64,000 nucleotides of DNA from Staphylococcus argenteus (GCF_000236925.1 NC_016941.1:2182566-2246565), one strand, 5' to 3'. Numbered from the stretch's first letter, positions 46,969 through 56,720 are shown. Made by a program: numbers and translations. Notes: a model not told the origin generated them from the sequence alone.

Positions 46969-47064
46969 TGAGGTGTTTAGTCAATGGCGGTTTGAAATTG
47001 TCGTTTTATGGTGGACTGAAAATGCTGTTTTATAACAACATGAAATTGTCATTTCGATAAAAAA
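46969..47064. repeat. degenerate tandem repeat, 24-bp period
   Basis: Three imperfect units start at 46993, 47017 and 47041 with the core TGAAATTGTCGTTTTAT, TGAAAATGCTGTTTTAT and TGAAATTGTCATTTCGA. A more divergent fourth may start at 46969. It lies in the alsS upstream gap 46678-47057, which otherwise holds no gene. Confidence 0.6.
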
Positions 47065-47098
47065 AGCCACAGCAAGACTTAGATCTAACTGTGACTTA
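47058..47098 (-). terminator. terminator after the small membrane protein gene
   Basis: Stem AAGTCACAG / CTGTGGCTT followed on the minus strand by seven T. Confidence 0.65.
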
Positions 47099-47116
47099 TA
47101 CATTTCATACTTATAT

Positions 47117-47299
47117 TTATCGATTGGTTTTATAGTTATAAATGATAGAAGCAGTTCCTAAACAAATTAAGAAGATAATCATTAAATATATAGAAAAGTT
47201 ATCTGTTTTAATATAAAACCTAAAAAGTAGAAACACCAGCATCGCAACAATAAAATAAACAGGAATAAAAGCTTTCTTCCAAAATATAGAATCTTTCAA
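47117..47299 (-). CDS. small two-span membrane protein, unknown function
   Basis: A 60-residue protein starting with TTG, with AAGGAGTGAC at good distance. Two hydrophobic spans (about 10-26 and 36-53) and a basic end. Unrecognised family. The stretch 47300-47573 between it and the island repeat shows no gene. Confidence 0.65.
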   Translation of the reverse strand: MKDSIFWKKAFIPVYFIVAMLVFLLFRFYIKTDNFSIYLMIIFLICLGTASIIYNYKTNR

Positions 47300-47573
47300 T
47301 TAAGTCACTCCTTATTTTGATAATACTTTTTAATTAAGGCTCTTGAGTTATCTTCCGATTTTCATCCGATAGCCCTTTCCCTTGAATATCTATGATTAGA
47401 ACACTATTGTCCGTCCTCCGCAATCTAAATGACAATTTAATAATGTACACTTTTGATTGTGTAAGCATGTACAAATTATACGTGTAAATCAATAATTCAT
47501 AGTTGAATTTATTCTATTCCTGAGACATTAAATAAAGGAAAATTCATTATACTCTACACATTCCATATTCCCC

Positions 47574-47695
47574 ACACAAACGCAAAAAAACACCTCGACA
47601 TAACATCGAGGTGTTTTGTATATATCGTCCGACAATTAACGTTTTGAGAATTGAGGTGAACGACGAGCTGCTTTAAGACCTGGTTTTTTACGTTC
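47574..47695. repeat. distal direct repeat of the rpsI 3' end (att site)
   Basis: Identical over 122 bp to 51898-52019, at an offset of 4324 bp. It contains a non-functional copy of the last rpsI codons (minus strand, 47636-47695) and a duplicate terminator hairpin at 47583-47617. Beyond 47695 similarity to rpsI stops abruptly. A short imperfect palindrome (GTACAGTTGTATAGACTGTC) sits just inside the repeat at about 47717-47735 and could be an arm site for the lost integrase. Confidence 0.92.
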
Positions 47696-47902
47696 AAAAA
47701 ATTTTAGGTTTTCGTACAGTTGTATAGACTGTCGCACACTTTGACACTAAAGGATTTATGATTTTTTAGATTGTACAGAATTGCATCAAATATCACTTAA
47801 GGTTAACTAAATAATCTGCTGGCCAGTAGTAAAACTCCTGCAATTTTTAACAAAATTTTCTGAAAGTAGATTTCATTATATTTATTAATCTAGATTCTAA
47901 AC

Positions 47903-49327
47903 TTATAATTTTTTAAAATCTACTTCATTCAGTTCATTATTCACTTTATAATTTCCACCTTTAGTTGTCTTTCTTCCAGTTTCAGCAAATAAATATAAAT
48001 TTTTTTTAGCTCTAGAACATAAAACATATAATAATTTTTTAGACTCACTTATTTCATTGCTTTTAGGTTGTCCTATTATTTGGTTCCAATGGGGTAAGCG
48101 CCCTCTTAATAATCCAAAAGCTATTACTGTATGAAATTCCTCTCCTTTGACACCTTGGCAAGTATTAACGACTATCCCATCTTTTGAATTAAACATCTTT
48201 TTCATATAGTTTATATCTTTAGGAATATTGTTAAAATCAGGATTTTCATAACGTCTTTTTATACCATTAAAGAAACTATTCCACTGTTCTTGTAATAAAT
48301 CACTCGAACTATAATCAAAGTCTAGTATTTCAAAAAAATAATTAAAAGACTCCTCCAGATATTTAATAGCATCTTCATTATTAACATTAATAGAATTAAT
48401 TTTTTTAAGTAATTTTCTACAACCATCATTATCAATTTCTTTATGTATGGAAGTTATTGCAGTTAATTCTTCTAATAACTCTTTCGCCCATTTCACTCTT
48501 ACTAAATACCTACTCACATCCTTAGAAATTAAAATAAGTCTTGCTAACTTAAACCAAAAATTATCATTATTTCTTGGTAATAAGGTTAGACCAGGTGAAT
48601 CAAAGTCTAAACCAGGTAAATTTGCTCTTAATTTTCTAGCTATAGATGTTAAAAAACTCCATTGAGGTGCCAAAATACAGATATCATTTGGACGAACACC
48701 TTTTGCAATTTCTTCTTTAATTATTTCAGTAATCCTATTCACTAAATCTTCTTTAGGTATGCCTTTATCAAATAAAATAATCCCCTCTTCATCTCGATGA
48801 TCCGCTCCTGGTTCTATTACAAAACCTGTACTTTGAAATTCACTAAATAGATTTATTAATCGTTGTGTAGACCTATAGTTCTTACTTAGTCCCAATTCCT
48901 TGACAAAGTACCCACCAATATATTCACTAATCTGTGATGGAGTTTTCACTACTCCACCTAAAGAACTGAATATTGCTTGATCTGGATCACCAACTAAAAA
49001 TATCTTACAATTACCTGATGAAGCTTTAATAATTTCTCCAACAATTGCATACTGTAAGTCTTGTGTATCTTGAAATTCGTCAATGAAAAAATATTTTAAA
49101 AATCTAGCAAGATTTTTTGTTATTTGAGAGTAATTAGTGATTAAATAATATGAAAAGTACAAAATAAGATCAAAATCAATCAAATTATTTTCTAATAAGT
49201 GTTGATGGTATGATTTTGCCACATTGTTATAATTCTCTTTCTTATTAATATAGTTACCATATTTATCTATTCTAGTGAGAAAATCATCATTCTTGGGTAT
49301 GCCATTTTCACTTCTGAAATGTCTCCA
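47903..49327 (-). pseudogene. UvrD/PcrA-like superfamily 1 helicase, N-terminally truncated (GajB-like)
   Basis: About 475 codons are open. Helicase motif II (FIDEFQDTQD), III (LVGDPDQAIFSSLGG), IV (LGLSKNYRSTQRL), V (GIVVNTCQGVKGEEFHTVIAFG) and VI (LLYVLCSRAKKNLYL) are intact. The N-terminal part with the Walker A (GxGKT) is missing. Helicase-like sequence in the same frame continues above the first available start (GTG, 49222) to 49327, then hits a stop and the sequence becomes the OLD-type gene. Thus the protein cannot bind ATP normally even if made. In Gabija systems a UvrD-type helicase (GajB) follows an OLD nuclease (GajA) in this order. Confidence 0.8.
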
Positions 49328-49746
49328 TTATTTTTTTGAAGATTTTTAATTTGTTTTGTAAAATCAAACAAACCTTTCCTAATCATTTTATTTGGTCTGA
49401 AATATAAAGCATATGTACCAATCGATTCTTCATGGTTTTTAATGTTTTTTGAATGATGAGCAACAAAACTAGCAGCTTCACTCGAATCTAAATCCTTGAA
49501 TGTAAGTTTTAGAATTATCCAATGCCCTTTCCAATCATCAATATTTTGATTGAAGTCTGTTTCTAAAAGTTTTGTGGCATTAAAAGGTAAATTTTCATCT
49601 AAAAGTAGTCGTAATGCATATAAAACATTAGATTTACCTGAACTATTCTCGCCTATTAACGTGTTTACTCCTTGTTTAAATTTAAATATTGTATTTTTAA
49701 AATTTCTGAAATTTGTTATTTCTAATTGAGAAATATACATATACAT
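49267..49746 (-). pseudogene. OLD-family ATP-dependent nuclease, C-terminally truncated (GajA-like)
   Basis: Only 159 residues remain of a family usually 500-650 long. The N-terminus is typical (ISQLEITNFRNFKNTIFKF) with Walker A GENSSGKSN near residue 33. Signature, Walker B and the C-terminal Toprim nuclease domain are absent. The last 20 residues run in a frame that overlaps the helicase frame (49267-49327), so the stop is probably an artefact of the deletion junction. Gene order (OLD then UvrD, same strand) suggests a Gabija-like phage-defence pair that lost its middle. Confidence 0.75.
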
Positions 49747-49989
49747 CCATCCCTTTATTTATTTTTCTAATTTAGAATACTTTTCTATATTAAATTTTTA
49801 TGAATCGTTTTCTTTTAATAAGCAACTTTCCTGAGTAGAAATCCTGACAATTTATAAAGTAAGATATCTATGACAAGCATAACTTTATTCTTAATAAGGT
49901 ATTTATTTTTCATATTTACTAAAGAACTTTAAGCTAGTAAAAACTGTTAATACAGTAATTCAACTAAATTTCCTAAAAGTAATCATCAC

Positions 49990-50815
49990 TTAATAAATAA
50001 TTGCATTCCCAATTACAAAATTTGATATGTAATCATTCATAACTACAATTTCACTTGGACTACTCATAGCAAAACCTTGATATACTTTTAATTCATTAAA
50101 AGACTGATTCATTACATATTTAACTATAAATTCCTAGTGCTGAAGCTGCTACACCGGTAGCAGAATCTTCTATGTATCCTGTGTTGTTAGGGAATTGTCT
50201 GGCATGATATATATTCTTTTCATCTTTTACAAATGGATAAAATCCAGTCGATCCAATTTTATCACACACTTTCCATAAGTAATCGTAATTAGGTGTTAAC
50301 TTATTTAATGTCACTACATCCTTCAATTCAATAATTGTTTTGAATCTAGAAGTAGAAATGTTCTTTACAGGATTAGCTGTAAATTGATTTACAGATACAT
50401 TCAACGCTTTAGCAATATCAACTTTATCAATTAACTGATTACTAATTTCAGGATTGCCCTGTTTTACTTTGACTTTGAAATCTGTATCGTCCCCTATAAT
50501 CTCAATCTCTAAAACACCTGCCAATGTCTCTACTGAAAATTTATTTTTATCAAGGTACTTATTTTTTTTAAGAATAGTTACACATGCTATAGTCGCATGA
50601 ACGCACATTTCCATTTCTTTATTTGGAACAAAATATTTAAATTCATACTCACATGAAGGATTGTTACTATTAAGAATAAAACCTACTTCTAATTTCAGTT
50701 TTTTGGCAATATCTATCATATCATCATATGATAATTCATCAGCTTCTAACACCACCGGGCAAGGATTACCACCTTTATTATTATACGCAAAAACAGTTGT
50801 GTTATAAATTTTCAT
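49990..50815 (-). pseudogene. PhzF-family isomerase-like gene, frameshifted
   Basis: The main frame gives about 230 residues from the ATG at 50815 (after GAGGAG) to a stop at 50120. It contains the family motifs GGNPCPVVLEAD, FVPNKEMEMCVHATIACV and the late GYIEDSATGVAASALG. PhzF proteins go on for 40-60 more residues, and these are found in the next frame (50133-49990): the segment includes YVMNQSFNELKVYQGFAMSSPSEIVV, equivalent to the family's C-terminal QG-x-x-MGRPSEI strand. A one-base frame change near 50133 therefore broke the gene. The restored protein would be about 275 residues, the usual length. The next 240 bp to the OLD gene are empty. Confidence 0.8.
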
Positions 50816-51199
50816 AATTAAACTCCTCGAATAGTTTTTCATTTAATAATTTATTCATTCTAATCCTCCTTAAATGTAATGCTACTTATAAACCTTTAAC
50901 TTTGGCGTTTATAATGCAAAGCATTTTCATCTATCCATTTTAGAAAAGCATATTTTCTTTCCGATTTTATAAAATAAGACGTTGGCTTGAATACACTTTC
51001 AATTAGTTTTCAAAATTATAATCTTAATGTACCAAATCTTTGTCATTATACAACATAATGCAAATAGCTGTTGAGAATTTAGGATATTGATTTACAACAT
51101 CTATAGAATTCGGTAAATTATTTTACCATACTTTGAATATTCATCCATTTATGAAAGTAAGACACTTTTATCTTTTTCATTCTTCTTATCATTATATCC

Positions 51200-51458
51200 C
51201 TAAATCTTAAGTGTTGTTGTTTGATACATGCATAGTTTTTCTTTTACATTTTCATGAACTTTTATAAATACACTACCATCATTATTCATTTCATGTGCAA
51301 CAGTTATTCTAATTCAGTAAAACAAAAAATTAAATTATTAAGTTCTCAACTTCATTATTATATTTCGCTATTTGCAAACAATATATTGTTGTAATACCTA
51401 TATCTGTAGCTGTATCAAAGAACTTAGTTTCAATAACTTCAGAATTAAATGTATCATT
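51200..51458 (-). other. possible degraded coding sequence
   Basis: The stretch 50816-51650 has no long frame. Two short minus-strand pieces look protein-like: 51330-51458 (beginning NDTFNSEVIETKFFDTATD) and 51200-51289 (beginning MNNDGSVFIKVHEN), in different frames and with stops between. They may be remains of one gene lost to frameshifts. I do not recognise a family. Confidence 0.3.
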
Positions 51459-51657
51459 TTATTTTTTATGACACTTCATCTTTATCTGAAGTTCGCGATA
51501 GAACAAGAATGAATAGGTTGTTATGGTTCTCCTAGATTATTTGCTGATTTTATACTTTTAATAAAATTCCTTCATAATGTTATGATAATACAATTAGTGT
51601 TGAATATTTTATAAATAACACCCTAATGATATTATTTGTATATAATTATACCTTAAA

Positions 51658-51686
51658 TTGAAATTAATGTTGTGTATTATTACAAT
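51658..51686 (+). promoter_or_regulatory. sigma-A promoter of the zinc-ribbon gene
   Basis: TTGAAA (51658-51663), 17-base spacer, TACAAT (51681-51686), about 35 bp before the small gene. Confidence 0.65.
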
Positions 51687-51720
51687 GAATTTGCATTATA
51701 GATAAAAGGAGTTATTATTT

Positions 51721-51888
51721 ATGCAATGTAAAAGACGCGGAAATAAAGAGTTTACAGAAGCCACACAGTACATGAAGGTTAAAAAGTCTAAGTTATCGTT
51801 AAATAGATCGGATATTAAATATATTTTTTGTAAGAAGTGTGGTTTAGTTAAAGACCTTGAGGTTTTAAATCCCCAAACCTTTGAATAA
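51721..51888 (+). CDS. small zinc-ribbon protein with a broken first CxxC
   Basis: A 55-residue protein. AAAGGAG lies nine bases before the ATG, and a good promoter is upstream. The C-terminal half has FCKKCGLVKDLE, half of a zinc ribbon. The N-terminal half, where the other pair should be (CxxCGNK), reads MQCKRRGNKEF: the second cysteine is replaced by Arg (codon CGC, one transition from Cys TGC). It is the only gene of the island on the plus strand and ends ten bases before the repeat. Function unknown; too short for most gene finders. Confidence 0.6.
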   Translation: MQCKRRGNKEFTEATQYMKVKKSKLSLNRSDIKYIFCKKCGLVKDLEVLNPQTFE

Positions 51889-51897
51889 TTTTAAAAT

Positions 51898-52019
51898 ACA
51901 CAAACGCAAAAAAACACCTCGACATAACATCGAGGTGTTTTGTATATATCGTCCGACAATTAACGTTTTGAGAATTGAGGTGAACGACGAGCTGCTTTAA
52001 GACCTGGTTTTTTACGTTC
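51898..52019. repeat. rpsI-proximal direct repeat (att site)
   Basis: Identical over 122 bp to 47574-47695. It forms the functional 3' end of rpsI and its terminator, so the element restored the gene on integration. Complete identity over 122 bp argues for recent insertion, gene conversion, or selection on this copy. Confidence 0.92.
51907..51941 (-). terminator. terminator of rplM-rpsI
   Basis: Stem AACACCTCGA / TCGAGGTGTT with a 7-base loop and minus-strand T-run. The same hairpin is duplicated at 47583-47617 in the distal repeat. Confidence 0.88.
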
Positions 52020-52358
52020 TTTCATACGTGGGTCACGAGTAAGTAATCCAGCGCGTTTTAAAGAACCTCTGTATTCAGGATCTGCTTCTAATAATGCACG
52101 AGCGATTCCGTGACGGATAGCTTGAGCTTGTCCAGTGAAACCACCACCATGAACGTTAACTAAAACATCGTAGTTACCTTTAGTTTCAGTTACATCAAAT
52201 GGTTGGTTTAAGTCTAAAATTAATGATTCGAATGGTAAGTATTCGCGTACGTCACGGTTGTTAACTGTGATGTTACCTTCACCTGGTACTAAACGTACAC
52301 GTGCTACTGAGTTTTTACGACGGCCTGTGCCTCTATATTCAACTTGTGCCAAAGTCAT
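51960..52358 (-). CDS. rpsI: 30S ribosomal protein S9
   Basis: A 132-residue S9 protein of full length with the conserved C-terminal [13 protein letters not shown] tail that reaches the P-site tRNA. The start is either ATG (52358) or TTG two codons later (52352); AAGGAGG is only two bases before the ATG and eight before the TTG, so TTG may be used. The last 60 bp belong to the direct repeat of the island but the protein end is intact. Follows rplM by 13 bp. Confidence 0.96.
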
Positions 52359-52371
52359 TTCCTCCTTCTAA

Positions 52372-52809
52372 TTAACCACGTAATTCGTAGTTTTCTGGTT
52401 GTTGTGCAGCGTGTGGATGTTCAGCGCCACCATATACAAATAATTTTTTACCTTGTTTTTCGCCTAAACGAGTGCTTGGTAACATACCTTTAATTGAGTT
52501 TTCAATTAAACGTTCTGGGTTAGTTCTTCTTAATTCACCAGCAGTGATTGATTTAATACCACCTGGGTGATTTGAGTGACGGTAGTAAACTTTGTCAGTT
52601 TCTTTGTTACCAGTAAATTCGATTTTTGATGCATTAATAACGATTACATAATCACCAGTATCAACGTGTGGTGTGTAAGTTACTTTATTTTTACCGCGTA
52701 AGATAGATGCTACTTCTGATGATAAACGACCTAATGTTTGGCCTTCAGCATCGATAACATACCATTTGCGCTCAATGTTTGATTCATTTGCCATAAATGT
52801 TTGACGCAT
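52372..52809 (-). CDS. rplM: 50S ribosomal protein L13
   Basis: A 145-residue L13 protein with [26 protein letters not shown] and the late [17 protein letters not shown] segment. AGGAGGACAATTATT precedes the ATG. Heads the rplM-rpsI pair, with a structured leader upstream. Confidence 0.97.
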
Positions 52810-52949
52810 AATAATTGTCCTCCTAAAAAATAAATGCTTCTATTCAAGCTATAAACAGTTTCATAACCTAATAGATGATTTCATTTGTTTCATTTTTAAA
52901 ACGTTTAATTTCATTTATTTTGTTAACTGTTGTTCGTTTCTGCTTATAT

Positions 52950-53000
52950 ATCTTGTAACACAATAAGTTTCCGGGGCTTATCGTGGGGTGGATATAAAAC
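52950..53000 (-). promoter_or_regulatory. candidate L13 (rplM) leader structure
   Basis: About 140 bp before rplM the minus strand has CACGATAAG / CTTATTGTG (52959-52985) pairing over nine positions around a CCCCGGAAA loop, extended by an outer ATATC / GATAT pairing. Bacilli have an autoregulatory L13 leader RNA in this position. Whether it belongs to that family needs a covariance search. Confidence 0.6.
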
Positions 53001-53048
53001 AATACCGTTAATAATCTTATAATTTCACAAGCTTTTTGTCAATGGCAA

Positions 53049-53852
53049 TCAGTCATTTTGTAATGATTTTTTGCGATGTATTTTGATATCGTTGCCAAAG
53101 TCTTTTAATAACTCATTTTCATCTAAATAAATCTTCTCTAAATATAGTCCTTCAGCCGGTGCAGTGAAAGGAACATTCTTACGATTCTTTGATTCAAGAA
53201 GCTTCGGCACATCAGAAATTTCATGTCGCCCTTTTCCAACTTCTATTAAAAATGCAACTAAGACTCGCACCATGTTATATAAAAATCCAGATCCAGTGAC
53301 AATATAATCAAAGCCATCATCTGTTTTTACAATTTCACTTTGGTATAATGTTCTAACTTTGCTTTCTACTTCAGTTTTTTGCGAACAAAATCCTGTAAAA
53401 TCATGTGTACCTATGAATTGATGCGCCGCTCTGTTCATTTTGTCTAAATCCAACGTTTCAGGAATAAATGTTTTCAAACCACTTTGAAATGGATCGCGAT
53501 GTTGTGCTTGATAAACTTTATAACGATAATGTTTACCAACACAATCGTAACGACAATGAAAATCGTCATCGACTGTATCGACATTTTTTACATAAATATC
53601 GTCAGGTAACGTACGATTCATTGCATATTGCCATTGTTCCACTGGAATGTTCAAATCTGTATCGAAATGAAAATACTGTTGAATCGCATGTACACCTCTA
53701 TCAGTCCTACTCGAAGGATGAATTCTCACATGTCTTTTATGCATGCGTTGTAATAGCTTTTCAAATTGTTGCTGTACTGTACGTCCATTTTGTTGAATTT
53801 GAAAACCTAGAAAATTATTTCCTTGATACGCAATTTCTACTAATATACGCAT
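53049..53852 (-). CDS. truA: tRNA pseudouridine(38-40) synthase TruA
   Basis: A 267-residue enzyme with catalytic Asp in [10 protein letters not shown] near residue 52 and the C-terminal [10 protein letters not shown] motif. Modifies tRNA positions 38-40. Four bases after ecfT; part of ecfA1-ecfA2-ecfT-truA. Confidence 0.95.
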   Translation of the reverse strand: MRILVEIAYQGNNFLGFQIQQNGRTVQQQFEKLLQRMHKRHVRIHPSSRTDRGVHAIQQYFHFDTDLNIPVEQWQYAMNRTLPDDIYVKNVDTVDDDFHCRYDCVGKHYRYKVYQAQHRDPFQSGLKTFIPETLDLDKMNRAAHQFIGTHDFTGFCSQKTEVESKVRTLYQSEIVKTDDGFDYIVTGSGFLYNMVRVLVAFLIEVGKGRHEISDVPKLLESKNRKNVPFTAPAEGLYLEKIYLDENELLKDFGNDIKIHRKKSLQND

Positions 53853-53856
53853 GAAT

Positions 53857-54663
53857 TTACACTCCTGAATATTTTAATACGAATAAAATAATTGCAATTG
53901 GGATTATCATGATTAAAGATAACGTATCTCTCAATTGCCATTTAAGCTGTCTGTAGCTCGTTCTTTGAACATTGGCATCATAACCCCTAACCTCCATTGC
54001 AACCGCTAATTCTTCGGCGCGTTGGAAAGCTGAGATAAATAACGGAACTAGTAATGGAATAAATGACTTTATACGTGTCGCAATATTTCCAGAACTGATT
54101 TCAGAACCACGTGACTTTTGTGCCAAAATAATTTTATCTAACTCATCCATTAATGTCGGAATGAACCTTAAAGCAATCGACATAATCATACTTAATTGAT
54201 GCACTGGTAATTTAAACATCTTTAATGGTGCAAGTAATCTTTCAAACGCATCTGTTAAATCAATTGGGCTTGTCGACAGTGTCATAATTGTTGCAATCAT
54301 CACAATACCAATTAATCGTAATGATATATATATCCCTTCTAAAATACCATTAGTCTCAATTGTAATGCCGTGCCATTCAAATAATACATGCCCACCTTTA
54401 GTTAAAAATATATGCATCAATAATGTAAAAATTAAAAAGAAAAAGATTGGCGTTAAGCCTCTAATTAAGAACCAAAATTGAATTTTTGCTAACTTCATAA
54501 ATAATAAGATAAGTACAAACACCCAAAGATATGTTAATGGTGAATGACAGAAAAATATTAATATAATAAAAAGAAAGACAAACATTAGCTTTGCTCTTGG
54601 ATCAAGATGATGAACAAAGGAATTAATTGGTAAATATCGCCCTATAATCAATTTATTTTTCAT
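53857..54663 (-). CDS. ecfT: ECF transporter transmembrane subunit EcfT
   Basis: A 268-residue membrane protein with about five to six spans and the two coupling motifs (AQKSRG and MEVRGYD) in the cytoplasmic region after residue 180. It links the ATPases to exchangeable S-components for vitamins and metals. Overlaps ecfA2 by 11 bases. Confidence 0.95.
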   Translation of the reverse strand: MKNKLIIGRYLPINSFVHHLDPRAKLMFVFLFIILIFFCHSPLTYLWVFVLILLFMKLAKIQFWFLIRGLTPIFFFLIFTLLMHIFLTKGGHVLFEWHGITIETNGILEGIYISLRLIGIVMIATIMTLSTSPIDLTDAFERLLAPLKMFKLPVHQLSMIMSIALRFIPTLMDELDKIILAQKSRGSEISSGNIATRIKSFIPLLVPLFISAFQRAEELAVAMEVRGYDANVQRTSYRQLKWQLRDTLSLIMIIPIAIILFVLKYSGV

Positions 54664-55513
54664 GTTGCCACTCCTTATACAAGCTTACAAATGCTTCTTC
54701 AGTTAAGGCAATATCTTTTAATTTAGTTTGATGTTTTTGTTCAAAGTCATATTGTAATTGAATGATATCTGGTAGACCAATGTGCCAATCCAACAACTTT
54801 TCTTTATCTTTGAAGAGCTCTTTTGGTGATGTTTGTGACACTATACTGCCTTCCTTCATAACGATGACTTCATCGGCATAACGCGCGACTTCATTCATAT
54901 CATGAGAAATTAAAATAATCGTCTTATTTTCATCTGTTTGTAAAGATTTTAATAAGCTCATAACTTGTCGTTTACTTTGAGGGTCAAGTCCTGCTGTCGG
55001 TTCATCAACAACAATAATATCAGGGTTCATTGCTAAAATAGATACAATTGCAATTTTCCGCATTTGTCCACCTGACATTTGAAATGGTGATTGTGACATT
55101 ACATCTCTTGAAAATCCTAGATCCATCAATAAACGATGCGCATAACTTTTAGCTTCATCTAAATCCATTTTAAAGTTCTTAGGTCCAAATATCATTTCAC
55201 GTTCAACAGTGTCTTCAAATAATTGTGATTCTGGAAATTGAAAAACCATGCCGATTCTTTTTCTTAGTGGTCTAATAAATTTATCTTTAGTCTTATGTGT
55301 AACCGTAACACCATCGATTGTAACTGTACCACTAGTTGGTTTAATCAATGCATTAATATTTTGAATCAATGTTGACTTACCACTACCTGTTTGTCCAACG
55401 ATTGCATAGTATTTGCCTTGTTCAAATTCTGTATTGATATCATGAATAGCTTGATGTTGGTACGGTGTACCTTGCTGATACGTGTAGCACACATCATCAA
55501 ATCTAATACTCAT
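54653..55513 (-). CDS. ecfA2: ECF transporter ATPase EcfA2
   Basis: A 286-residue ABC ATPase: Walker [10 protein letters not shown] near 40, signature MSGGQMRK, Walker [11 protein letters not shown], switch His in ILISHD. The C-terminal extension of about 40 residues is typical. Overlaps ecfA1 by four bases. Confidence 0.95.
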   Translation of the reverse strand: MSIRFDDVCYTYQQGTPYQHQAIHDINTEFEQGKYYAIVGQTGSGKSTLIQNINALIKPTSGTVTIDGVTVTHKTKDKFIRPLRKRIGMVFQFPESQLFEDTVEREMIFGPKNFKMDLDEAKSYAHRLLMDLGFSRDVMSQSPFQMSGGQMRKIAIVSILAMNPDIIVVDEPTAGLDPQSKRQVMSLLKSLQTDENKTIILISHDMNEVARYADEVIVMKEGSIVSQTSPKELFKDKEKLLDWHIGLPDIIQLQYDFEQKHQTKLKDIALTEEAFVSLYKEWQHEK

Positions 55514-56319
55514 AGTCGATTCACCAACCCTTCATAAGTCAAAAATGATGTATGGTGTCCAAGCAATTGACTCATTTTTATTGGAAATGGCAAATCAAGA
55601 CCAATCTTAGTTAATGATTCTGCTTGATCAAATATATCAGTTGCCGTTCCCTCTTTATAGACACATCCTTTATTCATGACGATAACATGGTCTGCTTCCA
55701 TCGCCTCAGACAAATCATGTGTAATAGAAATGATTGTAATATCGTGTTCTTCTTTAACTTTTCTTACTATATTAAGTAGATTATGACGAGCATTCGGATC
55801 TAACATAGATGTCGCTTCATCTAATATAATGACCGAAGGATTAAGTGCCAACACACTTGCAATAGCCACACGTTGCTTTTGTCCTCCTGATAATGCATTA
55901 GGTTCATAATCAGCTCGTTCTAACATATCAACTTGTTCGAGTGCTTCATTGACTCTTCTATGCATTTCATCATGTGGCACTGCATGATTTTCAAGGCCAA
56001 ATGCTACATCATATTTCACAATCGAGCCTACGAATTGATTTTCCGGATTCTGAAAAACAATCCCAATTTCTTTTCTTAACTTTTCAATATTATCGTCAGT
56101 AACTACCTGACTATTATAAAAAATCTCACCTGATTTAACTTTTTCAATGCCAATCATTAATTTAGCGATAGTGGACTTTCCAGAACCGTTATGACCAACA
56201 ATAGATGTCCACTGGCCTTTAGGAATATTAAAAGAAACATCTTTCAATGTGAAGGATGCATCACTTTGATATTGAAATGAAACTTTTTTAAATGTAATAA
56301 TTGAATTCATATCCTCCAC
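55510..56319 (-). CDS. ecfA1: ECF transporter ATPase EcfA1
   Basis: A 269-residue ABC ATPase: Walker [10 protein letters not shown] near 43, signature LSGGQKQR, Walker [10 protein letters not shown], switch His in ISITHD. AAAGGAG lies eight bases before the GTG at 56319; a downstream ATG with GGAGG too close is less likely. First gene of the ECF-truA operon. Confidence 0.94.
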   Translation of the reverse strand: MEDMNSIITFKKVSFQYQSDASFTLKDVSFNIPKGQWTSIVGHNGSGKSTIAKLMIGIEKVKSGEIFYNSQVVTDDNIEKLRKEIGIVFQNPENQFVGSIVKYDVAFGLENHAVPHDEMHRRVNEALEQVDMLERADYEPNALSGGQKQRVAIASVLALNPSVIILDEATSMLDPNARHNLLNIVRKVKEEHDITIISITHDLSEAMEADHVIVMNKGCVYKEGTATDIFDQAESLTKIGLDLPFPIKMSQLLGHHTSFLTYEGLVNRL

Positions 56320-56593
56320 TTGTCTCTCTCCTTTACGATTCGTGTATCTATCATATTTTACAATATTTATAAAACGCTGTATATGACATTGATTATGTTT
56401 GCGATATATTGGAAGTAATTAAACAACTACCTAGCTCATTTTCAAATTCAAATTCGTTAATTTTACATTTTCTGAAAAACTTAATCTATCTTTATTGATT
56501 ATGCGTAATTGCAACCTTAATAATATTTATTAACTGTAACGTTCAACTTAATTAGTTTAATGTAATGCATCATTCAAAATACAAATTACTGAA

Positions 56594-56642
56594 ACAAAAA
56601 AATATCGGACTTGTAAACATTTCTGTTCATAAGTCCGATAGC
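56594..56642 (-). terminator. terminator downstream of rplQ
   Basis: Perfect 10-bp stem TATCGGACTT / AAGTCCGATA (56603-56612 with 56631-56640) and seven T on the minus strand. The remainder of 56320-56593 shows only AT-rich upstream sequence of ecfA1. Confidence 0.85.
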
Positions 56643-56651
56643 TTATACAAT

Positions 56652-56720
56652 AAAAAAGCGCGCACCCCATCATAAGTTTGTTGAGTTCACGCTTTAAATC
56701 TTTATTTAGTTGATGGGGTA
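56652..56720 (-). terminator. first hairpin after rplQ
   Basis: Perfect 9-bp stem ACCCCATCA / TGATGGGGT (56664-56672 with 56711-56719) around a 38-base loop, with a T-run on the minus strand 8 bases beyond. The large loop is unusual for a simple terminator. Confidence 0.55.

Larger units (their letters stand above)
47574..52019. mobile_element. relic of an integrative island inserted at the 3' end of rpsI
   Basis: Two identical 122-bp direct repeats (47574-47695 and 51898-52019) bracket 4.2 kb of decayed genes and long non-coding debris. Each repeat holds the last 19 codons and stop of rpsI and the terminator behind it, the pattern left by site-specific integration at a gene's 3' end. Contents: OLD ATPase fragment, UvrD helicase fragment, PhzF pseudogene, debris and one small gene. 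No integrase, excisionase or replication gene is visible, so it is probably immobile. Macrococcus resistance islands (McRI type) are known to use rpsI in this way. Confidence 0.8.

Noticed and set aside
47574..52019. An intact phage-defence island
   Set aside because: Both defence genes have lost essential domains and no integrase or replication gene is present, so it is described as a relic, not an active system.
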